Below are positions 1-14,300 of a stretch of 64,000 nucleotides of DNA, in pieces (position 1 is the first letter of the stretch; every line of letters starts with the position of its first letter). Made by a program: the position numbers and the translations under genes. The notes under the pieces are model-generated. The model was given only the letters and a program-made list of their open reading frames with translations. It was not told the DNA's origin and ran no database searches. Where the stretch lies: positions 36,609 through 100,608 of the forward strand of contig OENT01000543.1 in NCBI GenBank assembly GCA_900239685.1, written 5' to 3'. Origin of the DNA: Rotaria macrura. Lineage: Eukaryota > Rotifera > Eurotatoria > Philodinida > Philodinidae.

Positions 1-1039
1 TGGAACAATTCAATACATTTTCAAAATCATCGAATTTTTCATCATTTACACCGATCAAAACAAACGAACATGCATCAGCCACGACATGTGGTGATGGCTA
101 TGTTTATACAGGTCCTTCAACTGCCCAATATTATGAAATGCATTCAAAATCTACAAACGAAGCAATTAAACGTGCAACAGCTCATCATGATGAACAGATT
201 CTTGCTTCAAAATCATCGGCTAATATAAATAATGTGCCATTATCATCATCACCATCAACTGACCTTATGAATAATACTAGTCAGTATCAATTTAAAGTAA
301 TGTTATTAGGTGATAGTGGTGTTGGTAAGTATTGAATTAGTTTCGTATAATTATTTCATTTGAATATCATAAATCTAGGTAAAACATGTTTACTCGTACG
401 ATTCAAAGATGGTACATTTCTTGCTGGAAGTTTTATTGCAACAGTTGGCATCGATTTTCGTAACAAATTGGTGATGCTTGGTGATAAAAGTATAAAATTA
501 CAGATATTTGACACAGTAAATAAAATTGTTATTGTTGATTAAGAATAAACTTTTTAATTTTAATTTTTAAAAAGGCAGGTCAAGAACGTTTTAGATCAGT
601 GACACATTCATACTATCGCGATGCCAATGCATTACTATTACTCTATGATGTAACATCGTATTCATCATTTGAAAATATTTCAGCATGGCTTAGTGAAATC
701 AAAGAATTCGCACACGACGGTGTTACTATAATGTTAATTGGAAATAAGATTGATAAATCTCAACGTGTCGTATCACGAGAAACTGGCGAACGTTTAGCAA
801 GAGACTATGAAGTTAGTTTTCTTGAAACATCAGCTAAAACTGGTCAAAATGTTGAATTAGCATTTATGGCAACAGCTCAAGCATTACTTGATAGAGAATT
901 AAGTCGACGTAATAATTCTAATGAATATGTTACATCAAACGATTCAACTAGAATATCTGGATTATCATTAATAAATAATAATCGAGATAGCTATAACAAT
1001 ATGAACAATGTTCCCAGAAATTCTGGCTGGTGTTGTTAA
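1..1039 (+). CDS. Rab26/Rab37-like small GTPase (5' partial)
   Basis: A Rab GTPase of the Rab26/37 branch, a switch for secretory granule and vesicle traffic. Three exons: up to 324, 379-515 and 575-1039, joined by 54- and 59-base GT-AG introns. The P-loop GDSGVGKT spans the first intron, and DTAGQE is restored only when the second is removed. FIATVGIDF (switch I), NKID and ETSAK follow. The protein ends in WCC, a double-cysteine geranylgeranylation site. The stop is at 1037-1039 and an AATAAA lies at 1147. The reading frame is open to the window edge upstream of the ATG at 138, so the true start may lie outside. A long low-complexity N-terminus before the G domain is typical of Rab26. Rab26 versus Rab37 cannot be decided here. 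Confidence 0.9.
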
Positions 1040-3450
1040 GAAACATAAAAACAGAATTAAAAAGAACAACAAATGAAAACATTGAAGGCATCCTAATAAA
1101 GATTCATTCATAGTTGTGAATATTGTTCTCTTTGTTGTCACAAAACAATAAATTAAAGGATACGAGTTTACCTGGAAATAACAATTAATTATTATAAAAT
1201 ATTTAATAAAACAGTTCATAATATACGACATTGATTGAAGGCATTTGATGTCATTCAGAATGCAAACGAGAGGTCTACGCGGAAATGAATGCATTTTAAG
1301 ACTTGTTAACAGAATAGAACCTACATTCATTTTGATTTGTAAGAAACATTGTCCGTAATGTATGCTTCAAATTGAAAAAAATTTATATATATATAGATAT
1401 GTCAAAATTTTTATATTCTATTGCTTTTTCCCGTATTCGTCTTTCATTATTTCTTGTTCTCGAAATATTCTTGTCAATGAAAACAATTGATTATTCAATG
1501 AAGTCGAGATCAAATACGGTTTTGTAAAGAAAATAGAATATTTAAGTAAGTGTTATTTTAATATGAAGATAATACACAATGAATAACATATAATATTCTA
1601 TAAACAAGAGAAAAATTATTGTTCGAAATACATTGAATATTTTGCAATTTATTTTAATCATCGTAAAATATGTAGAATGAATAGTAAATATCAATCAAAG
1701 ACAACCTTGATGGATACATAACCTTAACGATAAATACTCATTAAATAGACGTAAAAGTTGTACTTCATTGAATAGATTTAATGATTTATGAACTAAAATT
1801 CACTAAATACTTTAGCATGAGAACATTGATCATTCTACTAATTTTAAAGATATATTGAATAATTAGTAGTTTTATTTTAGAACTTCGAATGAAACATTAT
1901 CATAGAAATCTTTATTGTTTTGCTGATGTTGTCCAAATGAATTCATGATTTTATATCAGATTTGAACTTGACAATTATTGTTCTACTACTATTTATTATT
2001 CATTTGGTATAAATCTAAATTACTGATAAAGATCAACTATTAGTGTAATATCTGATATGATTTGACGTGTTTCACATAAAAAAGAAGTGATTCTTATCTT
2101 TCACCGATACATTAGTATTCTTCAATGAACAGATGAAAAATCCTTGAATTTTCATTTGAATTATATCAATATTTCTTTTATGTCAATATCTCACGTACGC
2201 GCACCATCTAGATAAAAGTGAAATAGAATCACTATTCTTATATAGTAATAATTATTCATTCGACGTTAATAATTTTAGAAGATAACATTGATTGAGACAA
2301 CTATCAATAATTCTATTTTTATCTTTATCAGTCAAGTCAATTCTTTATAATCAACAAAGTTCTTATCCTATAATATTATCAATCATCAGTTACAATCTGA
2401 AGAAATTCTCGTCAATTAAATTTATCTTTTTTTATCACAACAAAAAATATCTCAATATAGACATATATGTTTTCCTCACAATAACATTCAATTGGTGACT
2501 TAAAAACACATCTATTTATTAAAATTCAGAGGTGATATAATGTCGCAGAAGATATCAAATACATATATATATATATATACATATAATCAGAAAAGAAAGA
2601 AAAACTGTCGTGCATATTCTTCATCTGTTGGATTCAAAATAAAAATAAAATAAGCAAAATTAATATCTATCAATGATTGACAATCTATCATTTTAAAAAA
2701 TATTATACTATCAATCATCATCTGTAAAAATTGATTTTTCTATCAATAGAAACTTTACTTCTTAGATAAATATATATATATAGGTCGTAGGCCAATTTTA
2801 CATTCAGGCAAAGCTCAGATTCAAGCCGATCTAGGATTACCCTGAATCTTACATTGACCCATGACTTATATATATATATATATTTATTTATTTATCAATG
2901 AATAGTATTTTAACCGTAAGACGATTCACGTTCATAAATATCGAAATTCTTTTAACCATCGTAAGCATTTACCCTGGATTTAAATCATCTTAAGGGATAA
3001 GAGAATGAATAAGGGCAGAAATAAATATGCTAGTGATGCATACTTTCCATGGGTATTTATTCGGGTTATCGACATTAAGTTAGTGGAAAGAAATCAAGTC
3101 TATTCTAACCTTCTGAGCACTTTTTCTGCTACTGGAGGTTGAAGAATATTTGCTGACCTGGAAATAAAGTAATAAGAAGGCCAAAAAGAAAACAAACAAA
3201 TCAAATATTTTTCAATGTTTAGCATTGCTTTAAACGAATAAGAACTTTTTTTTCGAAGTAGAATGATGACTATCGTTAATAAACTCATACATGTATCTTC
3301 TTTTAATCTATCATACTTGTTCATTGTTTATGAGCATATGATTAATCGATGAAGACTTAAAACAAATTTCAATCGACTACATCGTTATCAAAGACTAATG
3401 ACTTAACTATATTAATGAACATGATTCCTATCTTTTACTACTCTTCTTTC

Positions 3451-3480
3451 CACATCATCATCATCATCATCATCATCATC
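3451..3480. repeat. ATC trinucleotide microsatellite
   Basis: Roughly ten uninterrupted ATC units in non-coding flank. No gene is affected. Confidence 0.8.
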
Positions 3481-4300
3481 GTTGAGTTTCTTATCTCCAA
3501 ATAGAAACATTCCTTTTTCTCTCTATACTAGCTTCCAAAGTAAATAAAACATTTCTAAAAGCTGGCATATGCATATATATATATATATCCTTTTTGTCTA
3601 AAATAAACATTGAGAACATATATATATACGTAGATATACGTTATGGTATTTTATGTTCGACTTCTATTGACATACAATATTATAATATCATCAAACGATA
3701 GAAAAAAATTCTTCCTGTCTCGAGCGATAAACTCATTTGTCCGTTCTTTTTCGCTTATATAGATGAGAAAAACAACATTTGATCATCAAGAAGAAGGAAA
3801 TAAGATCATTTCTATGGCTCCATAGAGTAATAACATCGGACTGATTGAATTCTTTGTTTATCTCCAGAGAGAGACGGAAATGATTATCGGACGGAGATAA
3901 TCCTTTTTTTTTGTTTTCAATTATAAACGACATGGGATAATCAAAAATAGATATCCAATAAATTCATATTTAAGTTCTTGTTTCTCGCTCAGCAAAAACA
4001 ACAACAACAACAACAACAACAACAATAAAAAGTAAAAGAAAAAACGAGAGAAGCCAAAAGCTTTTCATAAAAGAACTTATAAATAATGTTCAAAATGTAT
4101 GTTGTTGTCGTCTCCACTTAGTTCATAAGGCAGCATGAAACATTCATTTTTTCCTCTTTTTTCAATCTGACACAACAAACATAAAGAGAACAAATAAAAA
4201 AAAGAAGGAAAGAAAATTTGAACGCATAAAATGAGAGATTGAACAATTTATGTTTTTTTGTGTTTTCGTTAACTGTTGATGATAGTTTTATACGCCATAC

Positions 4301-4318
4301 ACACACACACACACACAC
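4301..4318. repeat. CA dinucleotide microsatellite
   Basis: About nine CA units just downstream of the dematin-like gene, with a second interrupted CA/CG run near 4351-4370. Confidence 0.75.
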
Positions 4319-4451
4319 ATTAAATAAAATAGAATGAGAAAAGAAATGATACACACACACGCACACCCACACGCGAGCATCTACAATAAAGCAGAAAGCA
4401 TTCTCGGGATAAACAATCTAAAATGTAGCAAAAAAAGGAAAAAAAAATCTT

Positions 4452-7400
4452 TCAAAAAAGTTTAAAGCGTTTTTTCAGATCAATACGACGCCATTCGGGT
4501 AATCGATAAAAATCGGATCGTGTCATTTGGAACAATGTATGAAATTCATTATCAGACAGATGACGCTATACGAATATAGAACGAGAGAACAAAGTAAAAT
4601 CTAAATTTCATCAATAATATATGCTGCAAACCTCTAGACGATCTCGATCTACATCTGACGGTAACCGTTTTTTAGAAATTATTTTTAATTCTTCATATGT
4701 ATATAATTTTAGGTTATTCATTAATGTTGGAGCTGAATGAGTTGAATGTGCATGCTGAGAATCTAAAAATTGACGGTCACCACCACCACCGGCGTCAACT
4801 GTCTGAGAGACAAGAAGGAAAAAAATCAATTATTCGCATAGTAAAACATATAGACTGAATAAAACCTCTCTTACCTTCATGGATTTATGATGATCTCCAT
4901 CTTGTGAATCTAATAGAATGTCGAAAAAGAAAACAACGACAATGACACATATTCATGTTTCAAATGATGATGAAATGATATATTTACAATATGAAGTTGT
5001 AGTTCCTAGATCTGTTGAATCTAAATCACAACTTCTTTGCATATCAAGACAAGTTGGTAATGTTTGGGCTTTGGGCGATGGTGTCAAACCATAACCAGGT
5101 CGAAGAGCTACAATAAATGTATATAAAAAAAGACCGGATGAGTTTGTTTTGAATATATGTCACAATTGAAATCAAAGCTAGTATTTCAATAGAGGAAAAG
5201 ATGATGCGTGTTAAAATGCAAGAATAACGTCAAAAATTGAAATTCTCTGTATCAAACCTGGCGCCTGTCTGATAAAATCATATGCAATAGGATCTAAATT
5301 TTTGTCTTTTATGATTAAAATCTCCTTGTAAAAACACAACGTTTCTTTACTTTGCTGATTATATCTTGGCAGCGTAACACGTTTTCCACCGGCTGGTGTT
5401 GTTGATATAGATGTCGATAAACCAGCAAGACTATCGTCTTGATTTGTTGTTGATGATGAATGTGTATGAACTCGTCTTGATGGTGAGGCAAATTTTGGTG
5501 AATCAAAACGACAACGTCTTGGTGGTTCAACAGCTGCTGATGGTGAACGTGAAGCTTTCCATGGGTCCAATGGTAATTGTCTTGAGATGAATTTTTCTTG
5601 TAAACGTAAATCTTCTAGTAGAGCATGAGCCATGCCCGATGTATCTTTCAATTTTGACATTACATCAATATCTTTTTCTAGCTGTGTATCATGACGCATG
5701 TCGTTATCGGTTGTATCATCATCATCATCATCATGATCTTCTTCTTCTTCCCCGTTTAAATTTCCACTTGTTATTGTTATATCATCGGTTGTTGGCTGTT
5801 GATCATTGCCATTAGATGTCGAAGATAATTGAAGCAGATGAGGCGATGTCGAAGATGATGGTGGAGATAATGTCGATTTCTTAGGCGTTGTTTGACTATG
5901 ATGATGTGAACGCTGAGAATGTGATTCGTTTCGAGATTCACTACGACTGCGATGGGATTTCATTAATTCAGGTACAGCTTGAATAGCGATTGGTGCTGGC
6001 CAGTCCAATGATTCGATTTTTTTCGGTGCTGTTGGATCAGGTATAAAACCACCTGAATAACGTGAGAGAATTATGGGTTCTTCATCGATGGTTGGTGCTG
6101 GATTATGAGACGAAGATGTTGAATCAAGTATTTGTGTTTTCGGAGTCGGTGGTATTGATTGTGATGATAATGGAGATGATGTATGAGGTACTGAACAATG
6201 AATTTTACGAATTTTAGTTTGACCTATCAACAAAAATCGTTTGTTGAATTAACCGCCCCCCAAAAAAAGACAAATAAGAACCATTGTAAACATACCAGTT
6301 ACTAATGCTTTCATGCCCTTTTTAGTTCCTGGTACAGTAAATGTTTGTGTGCGATTATATGAAAAACCGACTAGAAAAAAAATAGCAGAAGCAATAATGA
6401 AATCATTTTTTCATCAAAGAGCATCTAAAACCAGAACACTAATTCGATTTCTTTTTACTTGCATCTGTTGAATGTGTCAAAAACATTTGCCACTTATTAT
6501 TTATTATGTTTTCGTATTTTTCCTTCTTGTTATTAATCTTATTTGAATATCATCTGTCTTATCTCATATATTTTGATGAGTCAAATCATGTCCAAAGAAA
6601 ATTAAATCATAATTGCTGATCATTTCTTTCTCTAATCCATATCAAATAAAGCTTTTTACGTGACGTATAAACAGGGTTATACATATATATATAGATGTAT
6701 ATATACATATGCATATACATATATTCTCTTTTTCTAGAGCGCGCGCACACGTAAAACCGATTATTGCATTCTATATGTATCATGATCGCCTGCAGACAGT
6801 GTGCCACTTAGCGATTGCTCTTGGACCTTTCAACGCACAAATGAGAAAGAGCTTTGTTTCATTACGTCATCAATAAAATTTATCATCTGTAAAGTTGAGC
6901 ATACTGGCCAAGTGAACACAATTGTACACGGGTGTATAAATATGACCAATGCATATAATTAAGTTATGGATCTAGTATATTGAGCTTATAGAATAAAAAA
7001 AAAAGATTGCTGTGTGATAGAGTTGATATAATCTTTTATTGTTTATCTATTTCTTTTTTTCCTCATGTTTTAGTTATTAATGATGATCAGATGAAGTAAG
7101 AAGACAAGGTCAATATATTAACACCTACCCATTTCTTTTCGTAACGATGAAGTTTGGTGATAGTGATGAGGATGGTGAACTATCAACATTCTCGATCTTT
7201 TTGAGTTTGTATATATCGTCTTATCGATTCGTTGTTAATAGAAGTTGCACACAACTAGATACAAGGCAAAGTTCTGTGTGTGTTTCTTTTTTTGCTTCTC
7301 TCTCTCTCCCTCTCTCTTTCGCTCTCTCTCGTTTTTTCCTTGTCTGGCTCGTTTTTTTTTCTGTTCATTTCTCTCTTTTTCGTTCTTCCCATCTGTTATA

Positions 7401-9111
7401 GTTACTGAGAATGTTTTCCTCAATGTTGGTAGTCATTTATTTTGGGCTATTCCATTGAAACTTCTCACATATGACATGTTCTTTATTCCATTGTGACAAG
7501 GTCAATCGGTTGGCTATACACTTATTTTTTTTTCATTTCTCTTCTCGATCGTCTTCATCATTTGTTCTTCTCAATCTAACTACTTTTTTCTCTTTCTTTT
7601 TTCTTTATATATATATATATATATATATATTGAGAACTCCGGAAACATACGAAAGAATAGAGAAAGGGAAAAAAATCCTTATCAGCTGTCGATTAAAACA
7701 TTCGGTATTCACGATGATCGAGAGAATAAAAAGAATCGAAACAAGGTCCACGTATCATTCACACAGCAGGAAATGAAAGAATTGGATAGGGACTAAAGGG
7801 CGTGTCCACCTGCTGATTACTCAATCTTTATTACTCTTTCTTTCATATCTGAGCTTTTTCTTTTATTTCTTCAAACCGTGTAATCGATATCAACTCATCG
7901 TAAGACAGTAACAGAAGTTTCATCGTCACCTTTCAAGCGAATCAAATTATTGTTATCGTGAATAGCTATTTGCCTGTTTCTTGCGTCACTGCTATTCACT
8001 CATCCTTTGTTACACAACGAAATATCGATCACCCAAGCAAATCTTATTCATCTTCTTACAATATGCTCAATCGACACACGTCATAAATGTCGTCGTCCTA
8101 CTTATTGAACTCGTGAGAATCGTCTTTCTTTTTCCTTTTAATTAAAAAATCAAAAAGAAAAGAACATAAAACAATATTTACTTGGCCGATGAAAGTGCGG
8201 TGATTTTGTATATGAACCTATATGATCACCAGCTCTTTTCATATAACCCATATTTTCTTCACCATTTATATAACCTGATGTTAAGATTCGATTGAGATCG
8301 CTTGCACCCATTTGACTGGGTGATGCTAAACTCATTGTGGTCACATGACAGCTCTAATGAAAAGAAAAAAAGAAAGCAAATTATGTGTCATAATGATTTA
8401 TATTCAAAATCTTTTAATAGGTATGTGTGTCTCGTCGACATTTCATATAATTTGTTAGTCACGAATAGTAGCTTTAGTAAATTAGTTTAACCTCTTCGAG
8501 TCCTTGAAAAAGAATAGCTATATCACCTTTCGATTTTCATAATAGAAACGAGAAGAACAAAATGAAGAAGCTTCTGTCTGAAAATAAATTGTTTCTTTGT
8601 CCTGTTTGAAACCAAATCAGATATTTCTCTATTTACCTTATGTGGTGGTAAACTAGACAATGTTATATCTGTTAAATCACGGGGACTTGGTTCGCTCGAA
8701 TCACATATATGTAATAATTTATCTGATGGATTATGATTAACATCAACATGAATTTTCGTTGTTTGATCAGGAGTTGGACGTAGTGTTGAAAGTGTGTTAT
8801 CATATTTTATTGGGGATGATGTTCGAGGTGTGCATGAACTTTTCGATGGCTGTAGTACAGTCGATGGTGAACAATCGAAACCGCCTGATTCATTATCGCG
8901 TTGTTGTTTATTGACTCGAGTTAATAGGTTTTCTTTATTTTCATTGGTGATCGGAGTAGGTTGGTCTTGTTGTTGTTGTTGCTGCTGCTGTTGTTGTTGA
9001 TTATCCGTTTTTTTTATTTTCCTGTTAAGTAAATATTTATTTTAATATAAAACACTTTTCTTGTCCTTTATTTCAATTGAAAACTTACTTCTTTTTAAGA
9101 AATGAAAACAT
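4452..9111 (-). CDS. Dematin/abLIM-like actin-binding protein with C-terminal villin headpiece
   Basis: An actin-bundling cytoskeletal adaptor of the dematin/abLIM family. I rebuilt nine exons: 9111-9089, 9021-8637, 8353-8182, 6370-6296, 6223-5351, 5107-4988, 4909-4875, 4802-4632 and 4565-4452. All junctions are GT-AG and the phases agree throughout, giving about 655 residues. The villin headpiece is split by the last intron: YTYEELKI, then VDRDRLE joined to RHLSDNEF, LPEWRR and terminal KKRFKLF. Upstream, PDPTAPKKIESLDWPAP matches the dematin core segment, followed by an acidic EEEED/DDDDDD stretch. Near the N-terminus is a glutamine run (near 8970-9000). No LIM domains are found upstream to 11.3 kb, so this resembles dematin or a short abLIM isoform. 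The start is the first in-frame ATG of a 23-base exon; an alternative upstream promoter is possible. Confidence 0.85.
7606..7631. repeat. TA microsatellite in dematin-like intron
   Basis: An alternating TA run in the 1.8-kb intron between 6371 and 8181. The same intron also holds CT-rich tracts near 7280-7340, which create long spurious open frames on both strands. Confidence 0.7.
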
Positions 9112-10349
9112 GACGAAAATAAATTCAAAAAACGCTCTAAAACAAAAATATGATCCGTTATAATTCATTTATATTTCGTCGAAGAAATAAACTTGTCTAA
9201 TCTAAACAATCAATCTTCGTTATTATTATTATTATTGTCTGGTATCACTTATTCCCTCTTCATTCATGTTCGGAACTTTTCTTTTCTCTTGATCTATGCA
9301 TACATTTCATCGATATGGGTTTCAAGACAATGAGCAATAAAGAATGTGTGTGTGTGTGTGAGGGAGGGGGGAGACAAGAAGGCTATTAATGGATATGAAA
9401 AGAAAAATCGAGCGAATAGATGTATGAAAGCACCTACCAACTAGTTTTTTTTTTGTATTATTACAGTCGCCGATATTTTCTCTCACCAAGTAATCGAAGA
9501 GAAAAAGAAGAAGAAGCAGAAGCGTAGGTGTCTTCTTCTTGTTCTTTTTTTCGGGGACGAAGTAATGCAATATATAATAAGAATAATGATGATAAATAAG
9601 GATGATCGACGCAGTGATAGTTATCTTGTAGCGTCGTATAGAAGAATGCTTCGATCAGACGACGACAATCATGAAACAGCAATAACTACACCAATAGTAT
9701 GACAAGTGATGACGAATGAAACAGCAATTGTATTGTTAGTGAAAAGATCGACGTATATTACCAACACTTCGATTTGCTTGTATACTACTGCCAACACAGA
9801 CGGCAGTAGTGGAAGCATCTGATACCAGCGTCACAAAACAGAACAGAAGCATTAGAGCAACGTATATCTCGCAGATATTTTCTTTCTCTCTCTCTCTCTC
9901 TTTAGCTTCGATCGGCGTCTGTCGATAAACAGCGAGCGATGTGCTTTCTCTCCCTCTCATTCTTGTTCCTCTTTTCTTGGTTGGACGATTGCGCCTGTAG
10001 CATAAAGAGATCCCATTTGTGTTAGTATGGGCTACACGCATATATACTATGCCGATAGGTCACAGACATACGTACATATGCACACACATACATACAGTCT
10101 GTTCTTCGTTTCGGGTCCCGACGTCTTCCTCTGTAAATAGGAGTTGCACGAGAGGTGGGGGAAGAGGGAGAGAAGGAAATAATGAAGTGACACACATGCA
10201 TATGTACATGATGACAATGAATGAGAACATTGCTGGAACTTCCTTTGGTGTCACCGTCATCAATTAGAATTCTGTTTATATAAATATAAATATAAATATA
10301 CATACATATGTATTGAATTTATGCGTACTTTCGCACGCTTCATGCTTTC

Positions 10350-10390
<41 letters not shown>

Positions 10391-11308
10391 CGTATACATA
10401 TATGTGCACATTCGGTTTAAAAAAAAATTTATGTGTAATATTCGAGGGAGATATGTAGACGCTTATCAATATTATGCAAATGTGTATATGTTACGTGTCA
10501 GTCATCAATGAATGCTCGAGAATAAATACTTTTATTAGTATGCACACGAATTCTGCATGCCGATCTCATCTTAGTATTTATGCGTATTATACGTATTTTT
10601 CCCTATTCTTGTAGCTTACCTGATCTAATATATTGTTACAATGAATTCATTGCTTTGCAATGCAAGTATTTGAGATAAATGAAATAATACAAAATAACAT
10701 GAAGCAAGATAATGCTGTAAGTTAAATAAAAATGAAGAGGAAATTGTCAAAAAAAAATGTTATCTATCTATCTATGCGCTCAAACAAGCGAGCGAACGAA
10801 AGAGAGAGAATTATTATAGCCATGATCTTTACATTGAAACCTCTATGAAAGAACAAATAAAAATATGTTCTGTTAATGGGAATCAAATCATTACATGACA
10901 AAAAAGTTATCATAAATGTATAAAATAATTATTTAAAAATAAATCTCTAGATCATCATTGGCTGATATACAGCGACATCTAAATCCGTCAAAAACCAACA
11001 TATTTTACAATTAAATCCAATCGCAAAATAAAAAACAACGACAAAATATTGCTTTTTTTATTCGATTGATAAATATGCATAGCGGTATTATAGAATGATA
11101 AGACGAGCCGATAAAAAAAGAAATTAATATGAATAAACATTTATTGATATTTTTAGAGGTTATTCAATGACGAAAAAGAAATAAATGTCAACAGATATTA
11201 CTTTTTTTTATCATACTTAATATTGAAAAATGTCCAGTGATTATTTGTTGCAGATTTTTATCAATCTTATTTGCAACATCATTTTTTAATTGAAATATCT
11301 CTAAAAAC
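9112..11308. other. Divergent intergenic region between dematin-like and OTUD5-like genes
   Basis: About 2.2 kb separate two genes transcribed away from each other, so both promoters should lie here. I see no clear core promoter motif. Low-complexity DNA dominates: TG at about 9344-9360, CT at about 9880-9902, ATAA near 10278-10300, TA at about 10352-10382 and CTAT near 10760. The open frames here are driven by these repeats and show no family resemblance. Confidence 0.55.
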
Positions 11309-14300
11309 ATGACAGTATTGTCAACTAAAAAAACCTCGAATACTAATAGAGATCATGCATCCAATCAACAACACCAACAACCTATTTTGACGCCAACAAG
11401 AATTCGTTTATCATGTGATGATGAACAATCGAACAAGTCAAATGGGAATGAAAATTCCAATGAAACGAATATTCTATCATCTTTACCTACTTCAACAGCA
11501 ACAACAGATAATATGCATTCAATGAGAACAACGGAAACATCATCAATATTATTTAATAATCCGAAGCGTAAATCACATCATCATAAACATTATAACCATA
11601 TAAATCAAACGATTACTAAACCATCTGGAAGACAATCTACTTCAAATGATGAGAAGCTTAGAGATGATGATCAATACAATAGTGAAGATGAATATGAACA
11701 AACAACGTTGAAATATAATGCAAATGATCTTCATGAAGTTTGTTTTTTTTCGAGTCTTGTTTTGTTTTTCTACTACCAATGTCATTTGTTTCGTTGTCTG
11801 TATTAGCTTGAAATTCATTTTGCAAGAACTTTAAAAGAACAAAGAGGCCTAATCATAAAGCCTGTCAAAGATGATGGTGCATGTTTATTTCGTGCAATAT
11901 GTAAGCAGAGTAATAATAAAAGAAAAACATGTCGAAATTATTTTTTTAAATTTTTTAATAGCTGATCAAGTGTATGGCGATGAAGAAATGCATTTTATAG
12001 TACGTCAAAATTGTATGGACTACATTGTCAAGAATGCTGACTTCTTTCGTGCATACATAACAGAAGATTTTGATCAATATGTAACACGAAAACGACGACA
12101 AAATTGTCATGGAAATCATATCGAAATGATTGCATTGTCAGAATTATATAATCGGCCTATTGAAGTTTATGAATATAGTTTAGGTAATTATATATTTCGT
12201 ATATGAGAGTATTTATTTAATTGAATATTGTCATAGAACCAATTAATACTGTTCATGGAGTATATAAAACAGATAATGAACCTATTCGTTTAAGTTATCA
12301 TCGTAGTATACATTATAATTCTATTGTTGATCCATGGAGACCAACAGCTGGCCATGGACTTGGACTTCCTGATCTTGAACCAGGAGTACGAATGTCACAA
12401 TTCGTTTCTCTATATATATTATGTTTGTCTTCTTTTCTAGCATGCACAAGAATCACTAATTCGAACGGCTTTACGTCAATCTGACGATAGTCATATTGAA
12501 CAAACTATGCTTGATGATAAATTGGCTGCAACAGATTGGGAAGCAACACAAGATGAACTTCTTGAACAAATAACAAGAGAATCTTATTTACAATGGTTAT
12601 GTGATACTAATCAAAAGCAGAACGAGAATAAGACGGTATAAGAAAATTTTGTTGAATAGATAGTTTTTATGCTTGTTTATATAATCTTAAGAAGATGACA
12701 TGAATGATTGAATCATATATACATATCAATATCGATGTATATATATATATATGTTTTTATGATGATTGTCAACCTTGATTTGACTACCTACAGAGAAAAG
12801 CACTTATTACACACCGAGAAGTTTATGTGGATTCATCATGGATGAAAAGAATAATACACAAATGATTCTTGTTCGATAATGAACTGTAAAAAGTGACAGA
12901 ATAGAGTAGCATAAAAGTGATTGATAAGTAACTGGAATCATATTTACTTTTTTTGTTTCGTTAATGCAACTTGATAAATGTTTATTGAGAGTATTATACA
13001 ATGTATTACAGTGCTATCAAATTTCGATGCAAATAAAATGTGTCAATACGCATCGGAGACAACTATTTGCCCGTGAAAACATTTTGTTCCGATAGGCAAC
13101 TCAAATAAACAAATGTTGCTCTTTATAGAGATATCAGTATCAGCAGCTGCGACTGTTTTGTTTTATTAATTGAGAATATCGAAGTAGATTATTTCTCTTT
13201 ACCTATGCGATCCATTATCTTAATTAAAGGAAAGTGTCATTCATGATTAGCGTGACTCTAACTCTTATTCTTGTCATTTATTTTTTTGAGAAATTTTCCA
13301 TGACTTCCTTTTTTCTACTAGTTGCAAGTTATGGTTTTTCCTCTCATGTATTTCAGAATTCTCAAATGAGCTCCATTCAAATTGATTGTTTTATTTTGCA
13401 TGAACAAATATATAAAGTTGCAGAGTACATCTTTGTAATTAAGCTTTTTCAAAAATTACTATACGAAAAAGCACTTCAGTTAATAGATGACTAAAATCTG
13501 AAACATTTTCGAGACATAGAACTTGTTAGTCTTGTATTTTCTTCGTTAGAAAGGATCACAGGGTCTGAAATATTCTTTGAAATTAAGAGGAAACATAGAG
13601 AGGAGGCCATATAATTAATATTGACTCCATGAAAAATAGTCGTTTTCTTTTGTGATGTGGCAAAATCAATGGTTCTTGTGCTTCCGTTCATTGTAGAAAT
13701 GAGAAAAAAGACAATGAATTCGGTTTGACATGATTTGCATATTTTAATGACATACTTTGGAAGAATCGTTAATGAAAGTAAAACAATAAAAAAAAAATTC
13801 CAATATCCATTGAATTTTAAACATGAGACAGTTGCTTATACTATTCCTATTATGTACAACTCGATTTGGCAACTATCGTTTTATGCGACATAGAAGGTTT
13901 ATTTTCAGACCGATATCGTTATTATCGTTCGAATTCATCTCTTGGAAATACAATAAGTAAGTAGTTCATCTAGCATAACGAGTCGCTATTGACATACAAT
14001 GTGTCATGGCATATTAATAATGTCTGATATGCCAAAGAAGGACATCGCTAATGTGTCTGCCATGGTTTTTGATGATCGCTGACTGACGTATGTCACGGTC
14101 TATAATGATCTCTGACTAGCTTATGTCAGAATTTGTAATAGTCCTTGAATAACATTTTCGATGGTCTTGGACAGATGCATTAAATGATATCTATGATGAC
14201 AACAGACTTGGTTCAGAATTTCATTTCTATATTGAAATATCTCATTTAAATTGTGTTATAAAAATACTCACGATGAAAACATTCAACGAAACTGCATAGA

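Larger units (their letters stand above)
1040..4451. other. Intergenic, microsatellite-rich
   Basis: No supported gene lies between the Rab gene and the dematin-like gene. The stretch is AT-rich and holds simple repeats: TA runs near 2560, 2770, 2870 and 3575, an ATC run at about 3451-3480, a CAA run at about 3998-4024 and a CA run at about 4301-4318. The two genes point towards each other, so this is shared 3' flank. Confidence 0.6.

Noticed and set aside
2787..2870. Possible tRNA-like or structured RNA between two TA runs
   Set aside because: ATTCAGG/CCTGAAT can pair, but there is no tRNA arm pattern or T-loop box.
3100..3324. Minus-strand frame with an acceptor and donor near 3110-3158, considered as an extra dematin-like exon
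   Set aside because: It lies beyond the natural end of the villin headpiece, and nothing connects it.
3451..4024. Short regular repeats considered as a CRISPR-like array
   Set aside because: They are simple microsatellites without spacers, in an animal genome.
5315..5530. His/Gln-rich frame
   Set aside because: Shadow of the large dematin-like exon in another frame.
7147..7776. Overlapping frames on both strands
   Set aside because: Produced by CT-rich low-complexity DNA inside an intron of the dematin-like gene.
9322..10303. Several frames on both strands upstream of the dematin-like gene, considered as LIM-containing exons
   Set aside because: No CxxC/CxxH LIM spacing, and they follow simple repeats.
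13234..13494. Plus-strand hydrophobic 86-codon frame
   Set aside because: Lies in the long OTUD5 intron, is Phe/Ile-rich as expected from T-rich DNA, and has no domain.
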